In this document: positions 1 to 8,317 of the stretch, one piece after another
Numbering within the stretch: position 1 is the stretch's first letter
Layout: every line of letters starts with the position of its first letter
Assembly: GCF_944324745.1 (NCBI RefSeq)
Contig: NZ_CALUXO010000080.1
Span: 1 to 60,927, forward strand
Length of the DNA: 60,927 nucleotides
Origin: an uncultured Thomasclavelia sp.
GTDB taxonomy: Bacteria; Bacillota_I; Bacilli_A; Erysipelotrichales; Coprobacillaceae
Direction: 5' to 3'
Program-made: the position numbers and the translations under genes
Notes under the pieces: generated by a model
Seen by the model: the letters and a program-made list of their open reading frames with translations, nothing else
The model's database searches: none
What the model was told of the DNA's origin: nothing

Positions 1-2
1 TA

Positions 3-125
3 AAAGAGATAGATCAAAGGATAAGAGAAAGTGAAAATAGAGGATATATAGTAAAGAAAAAAGGAAGAGAGTATATCAAAGAAGACTGGAAAGGATTTAT
101 TATTCAAGGGAGAATTGATATTTAA
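3..125 (+). CDS. C-terminal end of an unidentified protein (cut by the window edge)
   Basis: An open frame runs in from the window edge and ends at a TAA at 123-125, giving the last 40 residues of a protein that starts outside the window. The tail is very rich in Lys, Arg and Glu and ends in a short hydrophobic strand (residues GFIIQGRIDI). I do not recognise the family. A perfect hairpin with a T-run overlaps the stop codon, which supports this being the real 3' end of a gene. Confidence 0.4.
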   Translation, partial: KEIDQRIRESENRGYIVKKKGREYIKEDWKGFIIQGRIDI

Positions 126-150
126 AGATCACGAAAGTGATCTTTTTTTT
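124..150 (+). terminator. Rho-independent terminator
   Basis: A perfect 9-bp stem (AAAGATCAC / GTGATCTTT) with a GAAA loop is followed by an unbroken T-run. It separates the preceding gene from the type VII secretion locus. Confidence 0.85.
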
Positions 151-160
151 TATCAAAAAA

Positions 161-188
161 TCGGGAAAAACGTTTAGCACTTATATTA
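161..188 (+). promoter_or_regulatory. Two-box type VII promoter, copy 1 (upstream tandem copy)
   Basis: Box 1 TCGGGAAAA at 161 and box 2 GCACTTATATTA at 177-188 have the same 16-nt register as three other copies in the locus. No gene follows directly; a second copy lies 64 nt downstream, so this is probably a tandem promoter or a second regulator site for the same unit. Confidence 0.55.
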
Positions 189-224
189 AGGGTAGAAAAA
201 AGATTAATTGTTTTTATCAAAAAA

Positions 225-252
225 CCGAGGAAAGTTACTTGCAGTTATATTA
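225..252 (+). promoter_or_regulatory. Two-box type VII promoter, copy 2 (unit A)
   Basis: CCGAGGAAA at 225 and GCAGTTATATTA at 241-252, 22 nt before the ATG at 275. The arrangement box 1, 7 nt, box 2, about 22 nt, start codon is repeated at about 5981 and 15197. The TATATT inside box 2 can serve as a -10 hexamer, but no TTGACA-like -35 is present. Box 1 sits where an alternative sigma factor or an activator would contact DNA. Confidence 0.65.
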
Positions 253-274
253 GTAGTAAAAGGAGGTGCATATA

Positions 275-967
275 ATGATGACTTATGAATTGAATTTTAT
301 TGAAAAAAAACTGATTCAAAGAAAGGCGCAGCAAGATGCAATTAACCAATGTTTTGTAGATGTACAAAATAAGCAAAATGAGACACTGTCTCCTTTTATA
401 TTAAGAGAAGTATCTGCTTTTACTTCTAAACGTGATAATTATTTAGCAAATCATCGTGTTATAGCTTTATTTCCTAACCGTAAAGGAAGATTGAGACGAC
501 AATATAAAAAAATGTCATATGCATTATCTACATTAAACTCACGTATTAATGGACTTGATTATGAAATATATTGTCAAAAACAAAAAATTGATCAAGAACA
601 TCATAAGTATGAAGAAATGGTCAATAAAGCTTATCAAAAGAATCTTTTTCATAAAGCAAAATTATATGAAAATAGATGGTTACTGATGAATGAACAGATG
701 ACGGAATTAATTAATCAAAAACAGACATTAAAGAAAGCATTATACGCTGAACAAAAGAGATTGATTGAGCAAGCTCGCTTTGTTTTACAGGCTAAAAGAT
801 CAAAAGTTTTATTGAAGATTAGATATTATTGCGAAAGTGCCAAGATGATCAACCCGGATATTTCTTTGATGCTTTTTGATGAAGAAGCGATCAATAAAAT
901 GGGGTTGGACTTTCATTTATTTAATAAAGATTGTTTTAAAGGAGATTATGAAAATGAAGTTGTTTAA
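275..967 (+). CDS. Coiled-coil protein, first gene of type VII unit A
   Basis: I chose the ATG at 275 because AGGAGGT at 261-267 lies 7 nt ahead of it; an in-frame GTG at 266 overlaps that site. The 230-residue product is almost wholly helical and charged, with long Gln/Lys/Glu heptad-like stretches (about residues 75-180) and no signal peptide or membrane segment. It probably forms an elongated cytosolic coiled coil. The 3' end overlaps the next gene by 14 nt, which indicates coupling. Long helical proteins are common in loci encoding WXG100/LXG substrates, but no family is recognised. Confidence 0.75.
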   Translation: MMTYELNFIEKKLIQRKAQQDAINQCFVDVQNKQNETLSPFILREVSAFTSKRDNYLANHRVIALFPNRKGRLRRQYKKMSYALSTLNSRINGLDYEIYCQKQKIDQEHHKYEEMVNKAYQKNLFHKAKLYENRWLLMNEQMTELINQKQTLKKALYAEQKRLIEQARFVLQAKRSKVLLKIRYYCESAKMINPDISLMLFDEEAINKMGLDFHLFNKDCFKGDYENEVV

Positions 968-1490
968 AAGAAAACAGAAAACCGATCAGGAGCTTTATGA
1001 CATCATTCATGATAAATTTTCTAAGATTACAAGACGAGAAATTGAAATGACAAGACAAAAGTTAGATGAAGAGTTTCAAAAATTGATTAGTCAAATTGAT
1101 GCAGATAGCGATCAAACATTATCGGTAGAACGAGCTGAAGAGCTGTTGATGAATTTGCTTTCTATCTGCGTTTCTAGAAGACAACAGCTTGCTGACTGTT
1201 TAAAAAGTAATGTCGAATCTGGGCATATCTTTGACTATTATGATGAGATGATTGAAGAGATTGATGTTTTACAGGTAGAAGTTTATAAAAAATTGCGAGA
1301 TAAGAGATATCTGCAAAAAGAATATGAATATGAAAATGGTATATATAACAGAGTTGTGGATCATACTTACCAATCTTCGTATGTTCCTGGGACTAATGAT
1401 TTATCATTTTATGATAGAGAAAAATCGGATTTTGAAGATGAGTTATTGAAAGCTCTATATGGTGGAATGGAGGGAGATGATTATGCTTAA
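954..1490 (+). CDS. Helical charged protein of type VII unit A
   Basis: The start is set at ATG 954 because AAAGGAG at 938-944 gives 9-nt spacing there and only 3 nt to ATG 948; upstream in-frame codons lie inside the preceding gene. The 178-residue product begins with a basic segment (MKLFKRKQK) followed by amphipathic helices rich in Glu, Arg and Gln, then a Tyr/Asp-rich tail. No membrane segment is visible. It overlaps both neighbours, so translation is probably coupled. The family is not recognised; a cytosolic partner of the next gene's membrane protein is a guess from position. Confidence 0.7.
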   Translation: MKLFKRKQKTDQELYDIIHDKFSKITRREIEMTRQKLDEEFQKLISQIDADSDQTLSVERAEELLMNLLSICVSRRQQLADCLKSNVESGHIFDYYDEMIEEIDVLQVEVYKKLRDKRYLQKEYEYENGIYNRVVDHTYQSSYVPGTNDLSFYDREKSDFEDELLKALYGGMEGDDYA

Positions 1491-2472
1491 AGAACATATG
1501 AATACAAAGACATTTGCATGGATCATGATTGGATTTTTAATAGTAGCTGATTTTTTTTCAATCTTTTTGATGTTTAGAGACAATGAAGCACAGACAGATT
1601 TTATCTCATCTTTTATATTTGCATGGACCTTTGCACTCTGTCTAGAGGGATTTCCAACTATCTGTGGTTCACTGCTTGGAAATATAATTACTAAAATAAA
1701 ACTTAAAGAAAATGACTTTAAATATAGCATTTTGGGATTTATTTTTGCATTTATTGGAACATTATTAGTCATTATCCTTGTGTTTGTTTTAAGAGGAATA
1801 CAGATAGAAAGTCGCGGTGGTTATGAAGCTTATATTGCTGGATCCATGCAGGATTTCTCTGTTGATCTTGGTAATGCTTATTATCTTACTAAGCCATCTC
1901 AATATATTCTTGACCGTTTTTTGCAAATGTCACCAATTTTAACATCGGTTTTAGCGCTATGTATTTCATGGAAATGGCTAAGAACGGATAAAATTGATGA
2001 ACAAAAAAATAAAAAGGATAGACTTCATCGACGTTTAGTACATCAAATTACTAAACAAGAAGATGCTTTACATAAGTTTGAAAATGCACGTGTTAAGTTG
2101 TGGACATTAGTGTGTAGTGATAAAAAGATGCCGGTAAACCCTAGTGTATATCGCTATGAAATCTTTAATCGCATTCGCGAGCATCTTTACCATAATTGTA
2201 TGGATATCTTAGATACAGAAATGACAACATACAATGCTGAAATGGAAGTATTATTGCAATCTTATATTACTGCGTTAAGTAAGCAATCTTCGATTCCAGA
2301 TGACATTTTATTATTGAAATTATCAGATGTTATCGAAAAGTATGATGCCAATAAAGATGATATGAATAAATGGGATTATAAAAAAGCTGGCCCAGTCATT
2401 CATGATCAAATCAATAATTCATTAAATCGTAATGCTGTCTATGTTGAAAAGAATTTAGATATGAAAAATTAG
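1483..2472 (+). CDS. Four-helix membrane protein with cytoplasmic helical domain
   Basis: ATG 1483 follows GGAGGGAG at 1470-1477 and overlaps the previous stop as ATGCTTAA. Of 329 residues, about the first 180 hold four hydrophobic segments (near residues 10-30, 40-65, 85-105 and 150-170). The last 150 residues are charged and helical and should be cytoplasmic. It directly precedes a lipoprotein with an OmpA-like domain, so the two may form a membrane-cell wall assembly. It does not resemble EsaA, EssA or EssB closely enough for me to name it. In position it could be a divergent membrane component of the secretion apparatus. Confidence 0.75.
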   Translation: MLKEHMNTKTFAWIMIGFLIVADFFSIFLMFRDNEAQTDFISSFIFAWTFALCLEGFPTICGSLLGNIITKIKLKENDFKYSILGFIFAFIGTLLVIILVFVLRGIQIESRGGYEAYIAGSMQDFSVDLGNAYYLTKPSQYILDRFLQMSPILTSVLALCISWKWLRTDKIDEQKNKKDRLHRRLVHQITKQEDALHKFENARVKLWTLVCSDKKMPVNPSVYRYEIFNRIREHLYHNCMDILDTEMTTYNAEMEVLLQSYITALSKQSSIPDDILLLKLSDVIEKYDANKDDMNKWDYKKAGPVIHDQINNSLNRNAVYVEKNLDMKN

Positions 2473-2484
2473 GAGAGTGATAAC

Positions 2485-3774
2485 ATGAAAAAAATAGTTT
2501 ATTTAATTTTAGCATTATTATTATGTATCCCTTTAACAGGGTGCGGTGGTAAATTAAATGAATCGCTGTTAAAAAGTGATTCTGTCCCTTTGATTATTAT
2601 TGCTGGTAAACATGCAAATATGAATTTTTTTACAGAAATACCAGAAACATTATCAAAACTAATCAATGATTCTATGACAGTTTCAGATACCGGCAATGGA
2701 TATCAATGCAAAGCAGATGTATCCATCATTATTAATGATGGTGCTCCCGCAACACTGGATTTGAATTTTGATCTTACTGAAACAACAAATGAATACAATG
2801 AAAATTATTTAAATGCTAATGTTGAAAGCATTAAAAATAATATTCAAAGAGTTCTTTTATCCAATAAAGTGATTGCTGATGATGAAGAATCAGATTTATT
2901 GACAGCTTTACATGAAGCTTCATTTATTGCAAAAGGTCAACCAGCAAATCTCTATATTTATGATAGTGGTTATACAACATCAGGTTATTTAAATATGAAT
3001 AGTAGTGCTTATGATATTGCCAACAATGATGTTGAATCAATAATCAGTCAGCTTTCTAGTAAAAATGCAATACCATCATTAGAAAATATTTCTGTTTATT
3101 TTGAAGGATTAGGAAATGTAGCAGGTGCTCAAAACTCTTATGAAGAATATAGCAGTAATTTAACAGATTTATGGAAAGGTATTTTATCATATGCTAATGC
3201 AGCTTTTGCTAATGTTCAATACTCTAATATTAATGGAACTGCCATGGTTTATGATGAAGATCAAAAAAGTGATGTCAACTATCCATATGTAACACCAATT
3301 AGTTTTCATGTTCCAAGTACTGAAGTATTAGCACATGTTTATAATTCTGCACAGTTAGGTTTTAAATCTAATTCTGCAGATTTTAAAGATGGTGTTGATC
3401 TTGCAAAAAAAGCAATTCAAGACACCCAATTAGAATCATTGCTAAAATTTGTTAATAGCGAAGATGGAACTATTTATGTTGTTGGAAGTATTGCTAAAAC
3501 TTCACCTGATAGTAATGAAAAGACAAGTCAAATTTCTGCCAATCGAGCTCAAGTGGTTAAAGAATTGCTTATTGAATTAGGAATTCCTTCAACAAGAATC
3601 CAAACAATTGATGCTGGAGTAACAACATTCACTTGGAGAAATAGTGATGAATTTCCTGACGGTAAAAAAAATACAACAAACCAGCAAAATAACCGTGTTG
3701 TAGCTATTATCCCAGATAGTGAAAGTTGTGCAAGTGAAGTTCAGGAATTAAAGAATGCTGGCTATATTGAATAA
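2485..3774 (+). CDS. Lipoprotein with C-terminal OmpA-like peptidoglycan-binding domain
   Basis: The protein starts with a lipoprotein signal (MKK, hydrophobic core, lipobox LTGC), so it should be anchored to the outer face of the membrane. The final ~110 residues carry the OmpA/MotB pattern: an N-R-A-x-x-V helix, then L-G-I-P-x-x-R-I, an acidic/glycine strand and a terminal N-N-R-V-V-A-I strand. That family binds the meso-DAP or equivalent peptide of peptidoglycan. The middle ~280 residues are mixed and unrecognised. Start ATG 2485 follows AGGAGAGTG. OmpA-like lipoproteins are unusual in a monoderm type VII locus. A role anchoring the apparatus to the wall is inferred from the domain and its neighbour. 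Confidence 0.8.
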   Translation: MKKIVYLILALLLCIPLTGCGGKLNESLLKSDSVPLIIIAGKHANMNFFTEIPETLSKLINDSMTVSDTGNGYQCKADVSIIINDGAPATLDLNFDLTETTNEYNENYLNANVESIKNNIQRVLLSNKVIADDEESDLLTALHEASFIAKGQPANLYIYDSGYTTSGYLNMNSSAYDIANNDVESIISQLSSKNAIPSLENISVYFEGLGNVAGAQNSYEEYSSNLTDLWKGILSYANAAFANVQYSNINGTAMVYDEDQKSDVNYPYVTPISFHVPSTEVLAHVYNSAQLGFKSNSADFKDGVDLAKKAIQDTQLESLLKFVNSEDGTIYVVGSIAKTSPDSNEKTSQISANRAQVVKELLIELGIPSTRIQTIDAGVTTFTWRNSDEFPDGKKNTTNQQNNRVVAIIPDSESCASEVQELKNAGYIE

Positions 3775-3786
3775 AGGGGTGAAAAT

Positions 3787-4347
3787 ATGAATGCTCAAGA
3801 AGCACAGTATTATATCAATCAATCAAAAAGAAAACAGAATGAACAAATGCAGTTAAAAGCCTCTTATCAAAAGAATTATAATGCGGCTTCTTACCAAAAA
3901 AATCAGAAAACAAAACAGGTTCAGGTATTAAAGAGTAATCAAAGAAGCTTAGAAAAGAGACTGGAAGATGTTAATAGTGTTATTAAAGATTATTCCAAGA
4001 TTTGTCAATCAGTATCTACATCTAATCAGTCTTTAAAAAAAGTACATGATTTATTACAAGAAAGTATACACTGTGATTCCATTGCAAGTGCAGATTTTTA
4101 CAGTACATTTCAATTAAAGGATATTTATCAAGATGCCTATTCAAATCAGTCTTTAACTGATTTGAATAGGGAAAAACAGCGACTGGAAACAGCAATTACA
4201 AATCTAAAAAAACAAATTGATAATATAGAAAATCAAATCACACAATTATCAAAAAATATGAGAAATTATGAATCTGTCATTTCTACTATTAATAAAAGTC
4301 TTAATACTTATGAATATGATATTAGTTTTTATAAAAAATACTTATAA
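3787..4347 (+). CDS. WXG100-like coiled-coil partner of the downstream toxin
   Basis: A 186-residue all-helical protein with no signal peptide: a Gln/Lys-rich N-terminal helix, a short break near residues 75-110, then a long heptad region (roughly residues 115-175). It lies 36 nt upstream of a toxin-like gene and precedes an immunity-like gene. This is the arrangement of Bacillus YwqH-YwqI-YwqJ type loci, where small helical DUF5082/DUF5344 proteins act as co-secreted chaperones. Assignment rests on architecture and position rather than a clear sequence motif. Confidence 0.65.
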   Translation: MNAQEAQYYINQSKRKQNEQMQLKASYQKNYNAASYQKNQKTKQVQVLKSNQRSLEKRLEDVNSVIKDYSKICQSVSTSNQSLKKVHDLLQESIHCDSIASADFYSTFQLKDIYQDAYSNQSLTDLNREKQRLETAITNLKKQIDNIENQITQLSKNMRNYESVISTINKSLNTYEYDISFYKKYL

Positions 4348-4383
4348 AAATTATAGATATATAAACAATAGGAGGTGCTTTTT

Positions 4384-5484
4384 TTGAGAATTGAGATTAG
4401 TCAATCTTCAATAGATGCATTATTAAAGAAAAGCAATTATATTGTTGAAGATATTAATGAGACAATCAATAGCATGAAAAAAAGAAAGGATGATATCGAT
4501 AATATCTCTGGTGGCTACAACAATGCTACAAAAAGTGCATCAGATAATTTATCAACACGAATCAACAAGGAAAATATTAAAAAGGTTCAGGTACAAGAAG
4601 TAGTTACAAAAATGAATGATTTTATAGATAATGTAGTCGCTATTGATCAAAGTGTTGCAAGTACAATTAAAACAAATCAAAAACAGTTTTACGCAGAATA
4701 TTCTTGGTTAAAACCAACAACCGAAGAAAAAGGTGGATGGCTTGAAAATTGTAAAAATTGGATCAAAGATAAGTGGAATTCAGCGAAAGAAAAGCTTTCT
4801 CAAGCATGGAATGCAGTTTGTGATTGGGTAAGTGAACACTGGGTTGAATTAGTTATTGGGACAATTGGTGTCGTTGTTGGTGTTGTATTATGTGTTTTAA
4901 CAGGTGGTACAGTTTTAGCCGCATTAGCTGTAGCTTTAAAAACAGTTGCTGTATCGATGATTACATCTGCAGTTATAAATGGAGGTCTTTCAGTTGTCTT
5001 TGGTGGAAATTTTTGGGAAGGCTTCTTAGATGGACTTGCAAGTGGGTATATGTTTGGTGGTCTCGCTTTTGGTTTAAACAGTATATTCAATGGAATCGAC
5101 TATTTCCGACAAAGTAGTCAATATTATAAACAATATGGTGGTAGTTATAAAGAGTTAAGAAAATTATCTAATTCACAAATTGAAGAAGTACATCATATGC
5201 CTGCAAAATCTAGTTACAAAGGTACTGATTTTAATCCAAGAAGAGGAACTTCTATCATTATTGATAAAGCAGATCATAAGTTAACATCTAGTTTTGATAA
5301 TAAAGCAGGTTCTAAGGCTTATAGATTAGAGCAGTCAGAGTTAATAAAAAATGGAGAAATTATGAAAGCTTTTGATATGGATGTTCAAAATATTCGAAAT
5401 ATATGCGGTCATAAATATGATGCAGCAATTAAACAAGCAAGAAAGTATTTAAAAACATTGATTAAGGAAGGAGTATTTAACTAA
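4384..5484 (+). CDS. Type VII polymorphic toxin with C-terminal HH-type nuclease domain
   Basis: The start is TTG 4384, 7 nt after GGAGGT at 4371-4376; GTG 4375 overlaps that site. The order of parts is: residues 1-100, helical WXG100/LXG-like export region; about 115-155, Trp-rich amphipathic segment; about 155-235, glycine-rich hydrophobic segments typical of toxin pre-domains; residues 265-366, toxin tip. The tip contains EVHHMP (His270-His271) and ADH (Asp297-His298), the layout of HNH/His-Me-finger toxin nucleases of the Tox-HH groups. It should act on nucleic acid of competitor cells after secretion. The immunity-like gene overlaps it by 1 nt. The nuclease class is inferred from few residues. 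Confidence 0.7.
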   Translation: MRIEISQSSIDALLKKSNYIVEDINETINSMKKRKDDIDNISGGYNNATKSASDNLSTRINKENIKKVQVQEVVTKMNDFIDNVVAIDQSVASTIKTNQKQFYAEYSWLKPTTEEKGGWLENCKNWIKDKWNSAKEKLSQAWNAVCDWVSEHWVELVIGTIGVVVGVVLCVLTGGTVLAALAVALKTVAVSMITSAVINGGLSVVFGGNFWEGFLDGLASGYMFGGLAFGLNSIFNGIDYFRQSSQYYKQYGGSYKELRKLSNSQIEEVHHMPAKSSYKGTDFNPRRGTSIIIDKADHKLTSSFDNKAGSKAYRLEQSELIKNGEIMKAFDMDVQNIRNICGHKYDAAIKQARKYLKTLIKEGVFN

Positions 5485-5942
5485 TGAAAACATATAAAAT
5501 TGTTCCCTATCAAAGTGTTGGTCAACTTATATTTGGGATGGAACGTCAAGAAGTAAGATATCTATGTGGTAGTTTTAAAAATTATCCAACCGGTTTTCCA
5601 GTAGAAAATCACTCTGTGGATGATTTTGGATATCAACATTGTTATTATACACCAGATCGAAAATTAGAAGCAGTGTCAGTCTTTCCGGAAGTTACTCTTC
5701 AATATCATGATCAATCTATTATTGTAAGTGAAGATATACAATTTTTGCTGAACCAGTTAAATAAGATAGTTGATGACTTGAAGTATTTAGAGTTTGATGA
5801 AAGTTATTATAGTCAAACATTAGGCTTAATGATTTATTGTCCTGAAGATTTAGTCGAAAATGTCTTAATTTTTTCAGAACATTATTACGATGAAGAAAAT
5901 GAATATTTAATGAAGCATTTTGGTGTTACCAAATTTGAATAA
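5484..5942 (+). CDS. Probable immunity protein for the preceding toxin
   Basis: The ATG overlaps the toxin stop by one base (TAATG), the tight coupling expected for toxin-immunity pairs. The 152-residue product is soluble, acidic and Tyr-rich and has no signal peptide. An N-terminal pattern (Q-L-I-F-G-M-x-R-Q-E-V-R, then C-G) recurs in small cytosolic immunity proteins. It should bind and neutralise the toxin tip in the producer's cytoplasm. I cannot place it in a named Imm family. Confidence 0.65.
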   Translation: MKTYKIVPYQSVGQLIFGMERQEVRYLCGSFKNYPTGFPVENHSVDDFGYQHCYYTPDRKLEAVSVFPEVTLQYHDQSIIVSEDIQFLLNQLNKIVDDLKYLEFDESYYSQTLGLMIYCPEDLVENVLIFSEHYYDEENEYLMKHFGVTKFE

Positions 5943-5945
5943 AAT

Positions 5946-5972
5946 AGCAATCACTTTTTTAAGGTGATTGCT
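5946..5972. terminator. Hairpin at the end of type VII unit A
   Basis: AGCAATCAC and GTGATTGCT form a 9-bp perfect stem just after the immunity gene. The T-run is in the loop and the downstream tail is only TC, so this is a weak terminator or attenuator rather than a textbook one. Confidence 0.55.
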
Positions 5973-5980
5973 TCAAAAAA

Positions 5981-6008
5981 CCGGGAAAAATGAAATGCAG
6001 TTATATTA
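5981..6008 (+). promoter_or_regulatory. Two-box type VII promoter, copy 3 (unit B)
   Basis: CCGGGAAAA at 5981 and GCAGTTATATTA at 5997-6008, 22 nt before the TTG start at 6031. Spacing and flanks (AATAAAAGGAGGTG after box 2) nearly match copy 2. Confidence 0.7.
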
Positions 6009-6030
6009 GAAATAAAAGGAGGTGAAGATA

Positions 6031-7320
6031 TTGACTAATCAATATGAGAATTTGTTATCAAAGGCAAGAGTCGCTTATGCTAATAAAAGATATGAAGAAG
6101 CAATCAAACTTGCTAAAACAATCATTCAATTTAATAAGACGAAAAGTGAAGCCTATATTATTGCTGGTAATGCTTATCTTTTACTAAATAATCTTGTAAA
6201 TGCAAAAGAAATGTATCAACAAGCTATTGTTTTAGATAATACAAATGGTGAATATTATTTCTTATTAGGAAATGTTTATCTTGGTGAAGCTGACTACACT
6301 TTGGTAATAGAAAGCTATGCAAAAGCAGAAGCATATGGAGTTAGTGATGATATTAAACAAAAGATTTATTACGTTCTTGGCAACATCAATCAAGTTCATG
6401 GTCAAGATCAAGAGGCATTACTAAATTATCAAAAGGCAGGTGAAATTAAAGGAAATAATGATCAAAGAATCGATATTCTTTTAAACCAATTAGAAATTTA
6501 TGTGAACCAGAATGATTTTATTGAAGCAGAAATTACTGCAAGATCATTGAAAATGATTGCTCCAGATGTCTACAATCATTATCATTTGTTATTTCAAATT
6601 TTGTTGCAATTAAACAAGATGGTTGATGCTTTAGAAATTTTAAATGAAGCTAAGGTTTTATTTAAGGAACATAAAGACATTATCGAAATTACTTTTGATG
6701 AGATTTTATTCAATGTTCATCAGGTAAGTTTAACGCACCAAGATAAATATTACTATCAAGCAATTGAGCTATTAGATAGTATTAAACCTTTAGATAATGA
6801 AAAAGATATATCTTATGAAAAAATGATTACTAAAGCAGAAATTTTACTGAGACTAAAGAAAATCGATGAAGCAATTGAAGTATTAGAAACTATCGCCGAT
6901 CTTGAAGATGAAGTGTTTGTAAATTATATTGAACGAGCACGACTTGACTTGATGAATGCCTATATTGAAGTAAAAAAATACAAAGGAGCTATCATTTATG
7001 CTATACAGCTGAAACGAAGTGATGATCTCAATATTCGGCACATTGCACATTACTATGAAGCCTATGCAACATTGGAAATTTCAAAAAAAGAGACTAGTTT
7101 TAAAAAAGATGTCGATAAGTTATATCGACAAGTAATCGCTTACTTTAGAAATGCATCAGCATCTGATCCTAATGATTTGGTTGCTTTGGTATATCGTGCT
7201 AAGGCATATTGTGATGTGGGACAATTTGAAAAAGCTGAAAAGTTAGGACATATTTTACCTGAAGAAGCTCAACGGTTAGTTGATGAATATATCTTAGAAA
7301 ATGGAGGTATTGTTTCATGA
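6031..7320 (+). CDS. TPR-repeat protein of type VII unit B
   Basis: The start is TTG 6031 with AAGGAGG at 6016-6022; GTG 6022 lies inside the ribosome binding site. The 429 residues are a run of tetratricopeptide-type helical pairs, for example N-x-x-Y-E-E-A-I-K-L-A near residue 18, then A-Y-I-I-A-G-N-A-Y and Y-Y-F-L-L-G-N-V-Y. These cover most of the length. TPR superhelices are protein-docking surfaces. As leader of the unit encoding the ATPase and the WXG100-like proteins it may act as a substrate or assembly adaptor. No signal peptide or membrane segment is visible. Confidence 0.8.
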   Translation: MTNQYENLLSKARVAYANKRYEEAIKLAKTIIQFNKTKSEAYIIAGNAYLLLNNLVNAKEMYQQAIVLDNTNGEYYFLLGNVYLGEADYTLVIESYAKAEAYGVSDDIKQKIYYVLGNINQVHGQDQEALLNYQKAGEIKGNNDQRIDILLNQLEIYVNQNDFIEAEITARSLKMIAPDVYNHYHLLFQILLQLNKMVDALEILNEAKVLFKEHKDIIEITFDEILFNVHQVSLTHQDKYYYQAIELLDSIKPLDNEKDISYEKMITKAEILLRLKKIDEAIEVLETIADLEDEVFVNYIERARLDLMNAYIEVKKYKGAIIYAIQLKRSDDLNIRHIAHYYEAYATLEISKKETSFKKDVDKLYRQVIAYFRNASASDPNDLVALVYRAKAYCDVGQFEKAEKLGHILPEEAQRLVDEYILENGGIVS

Positions 7321-7628
7321 ATATCTTAAATACAGATATTCTTTTAGATGAGGAGGCTTTTGAAACAGCATCTCAAAATTTTAAGAAACTTGCTGATGAT
7401 ATGGAAACACTTCGAAAAAATGTAAATCAGGGTTTAAAAGATCTAGAAACAGGTTTTCAAACACCTGCGGGCAAAAAGTATGTACAGACTTTTCAAAGCA
7501 AACTTTTAGATCCAGTAAAAAATCAGGTAATAGTTATTGAGCATGTTGCAGAAAATCTTATTCAAGCAAAAACTCAATACGAATCAGTTTTTGATGAATA
7601 CAAACAATTAAATAACAGTATTAAATAG
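7317..7628 (+). CDS. WXG100-family-like small helical protein (1 of 3 in tandem)
   Basis: ATG 7317 overlaps the TPR stop (ATGA) and follows GGAGGT. At 103 residues it has the size and helix-turn-helix plan of WXG100 proteins: helix 1 about 10-45, a turn at GFQTPAG, helix 2 about 55-100. The canonical W-x-G is missing; FQTPAG occupies the turn. A substrate or structural secreted partner of the EssC-like ATPase is the likely role, from size and position. Confidence 0.7.
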   Translation: MNILNTDILLDEEAFETASQNFKKLADDMETLRKNVNQGLKDLETGFQTPAGKKYVQTFQSKLLDPVKNQVIVIEHVAENLIQAKTQYESVFDEYKQLNNSIK

Positions 7629-7640
7629 GAGGAATAAATT

Positions 7641-7976
7641 ATGGCTGATACAAAAAATACAATTTTGACAGATGAAAATATTACTAATGCCTCAAGTGCA
7701 ATTCAAACATATATCGATACATGTTTAGGAGAAATACAGAAAATTACAACAGAGATTGATAGCTTAAGAGCTGCAGGATTTGTTGGTGATGCATCTGATG
7801 GGTATAACACTTTTATTACTCAGACAATGACAGATTTAAAAAACAATTTTTATGAAAATGAAGGGCTGATGCCATCGTTAAAAACATGGTTAGATTCTTA
7901 TTTAGAAAAGTTATTATCAGATGTTGATCCAAACTTAAAATCTCAAAATGAAAGTTTGAATACAGTAAATCAATAA
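7641..7976 (+). CDS. WXG100-family-like small helical protein (2 of 3 in tandem)
   Basis: 111 residues with an AGGAGG ribosome binding site 8 nt before ATG 7641. Two predicted helices flank a turn with GFVGDASDGY in place of W-x-G. The N-terminus is polar and Thr/Asn-rich, without a signal peptide, as expected for type VII substrates. The sequence has clearly diverged from its two neighbours, so the three could assemble as hetero-oligomers rather than being redundant copies. Confidence 0.7.
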   Translation: MADTKNTILTDENITNASSAIQTYIDTCLGEIQKITTEIDSLRAAGFVGDASDGYNTFITQTMTDLKNNFYENEGLMPSLKTWLDSYLEKLLSDVDPNLKSQNESLNTVNQ

Positions 7977-7990
7977 GGAGGAAATGAAAA

Positions 7991-8296
7991 ATGGCAAATA
8001 AAATCGTGTTTAATTATACAGATATTACTAATTCAGTTAATGCTATTAAAACAGGTGCTGAAGCAATAAGAGAAGCCGGAAATACATTGATTACTAATGT
8101 TGATGCGGCTATTGAAGGTGCTGATGGAGCTTCAATGAACAAATTCAAGACATTGATGGATGGCTCTGTCAGTAAATATGTAAAAACTAATATTCCAGAT
8201 ACGATTGATTCTATTGCTGAGGTTTTACAAAAAAATGCTGAGGCAATGCAGGAGTCTGATGAAGAAATTGCTAAAGGAATTCCGGATTCTATTTAA
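7991..8296 (+). CDS. WXG100-family-like small helical protein (3 of 3 in tandem)
   Basis: 101 residues preceded by AGGAGG. The two-helix plan has its turn at IEGADGASMNKF, again without tryptophan. The C-terminal helix has conserved-looking Glu/Gln spacing and ends in the polar tail EEIAKGIPDSI. It sits last in the trio, 21 nt before an unknown 438-residue protein. WXG100-like assignment comes from length, helical pattern and context. Confidence 0.7.
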   Translation: MANKIVFNYTDITNSVNAIKTGAEAIREAGNTLITNVDAAIEGADGASMNKFKTLMDGSVSKYVKTNIPDTIDSIAEVLQKNAEAMQESDEEIAKGIPDSI

Positions 8297-8317
8297 TATA
8301 AAAGGAGGCATGTGAGT

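Noticed and set aside
161-252. CRISPR-like or simple direct repeats upstream of unit A
   Set aside because: Only two copies occur here, the same motif recurs once before each other unit, and there are no equal-length spacers; promoter elements explain it.
1455-1772. Reverse-strand open frames throughout the + strand genes (for example here, 12018-12341, 46410-46754)
   Set aside because: They lie antisense to well-supported genes, have no ribosome binding sites, and mirror the codon pattern of the real gene.
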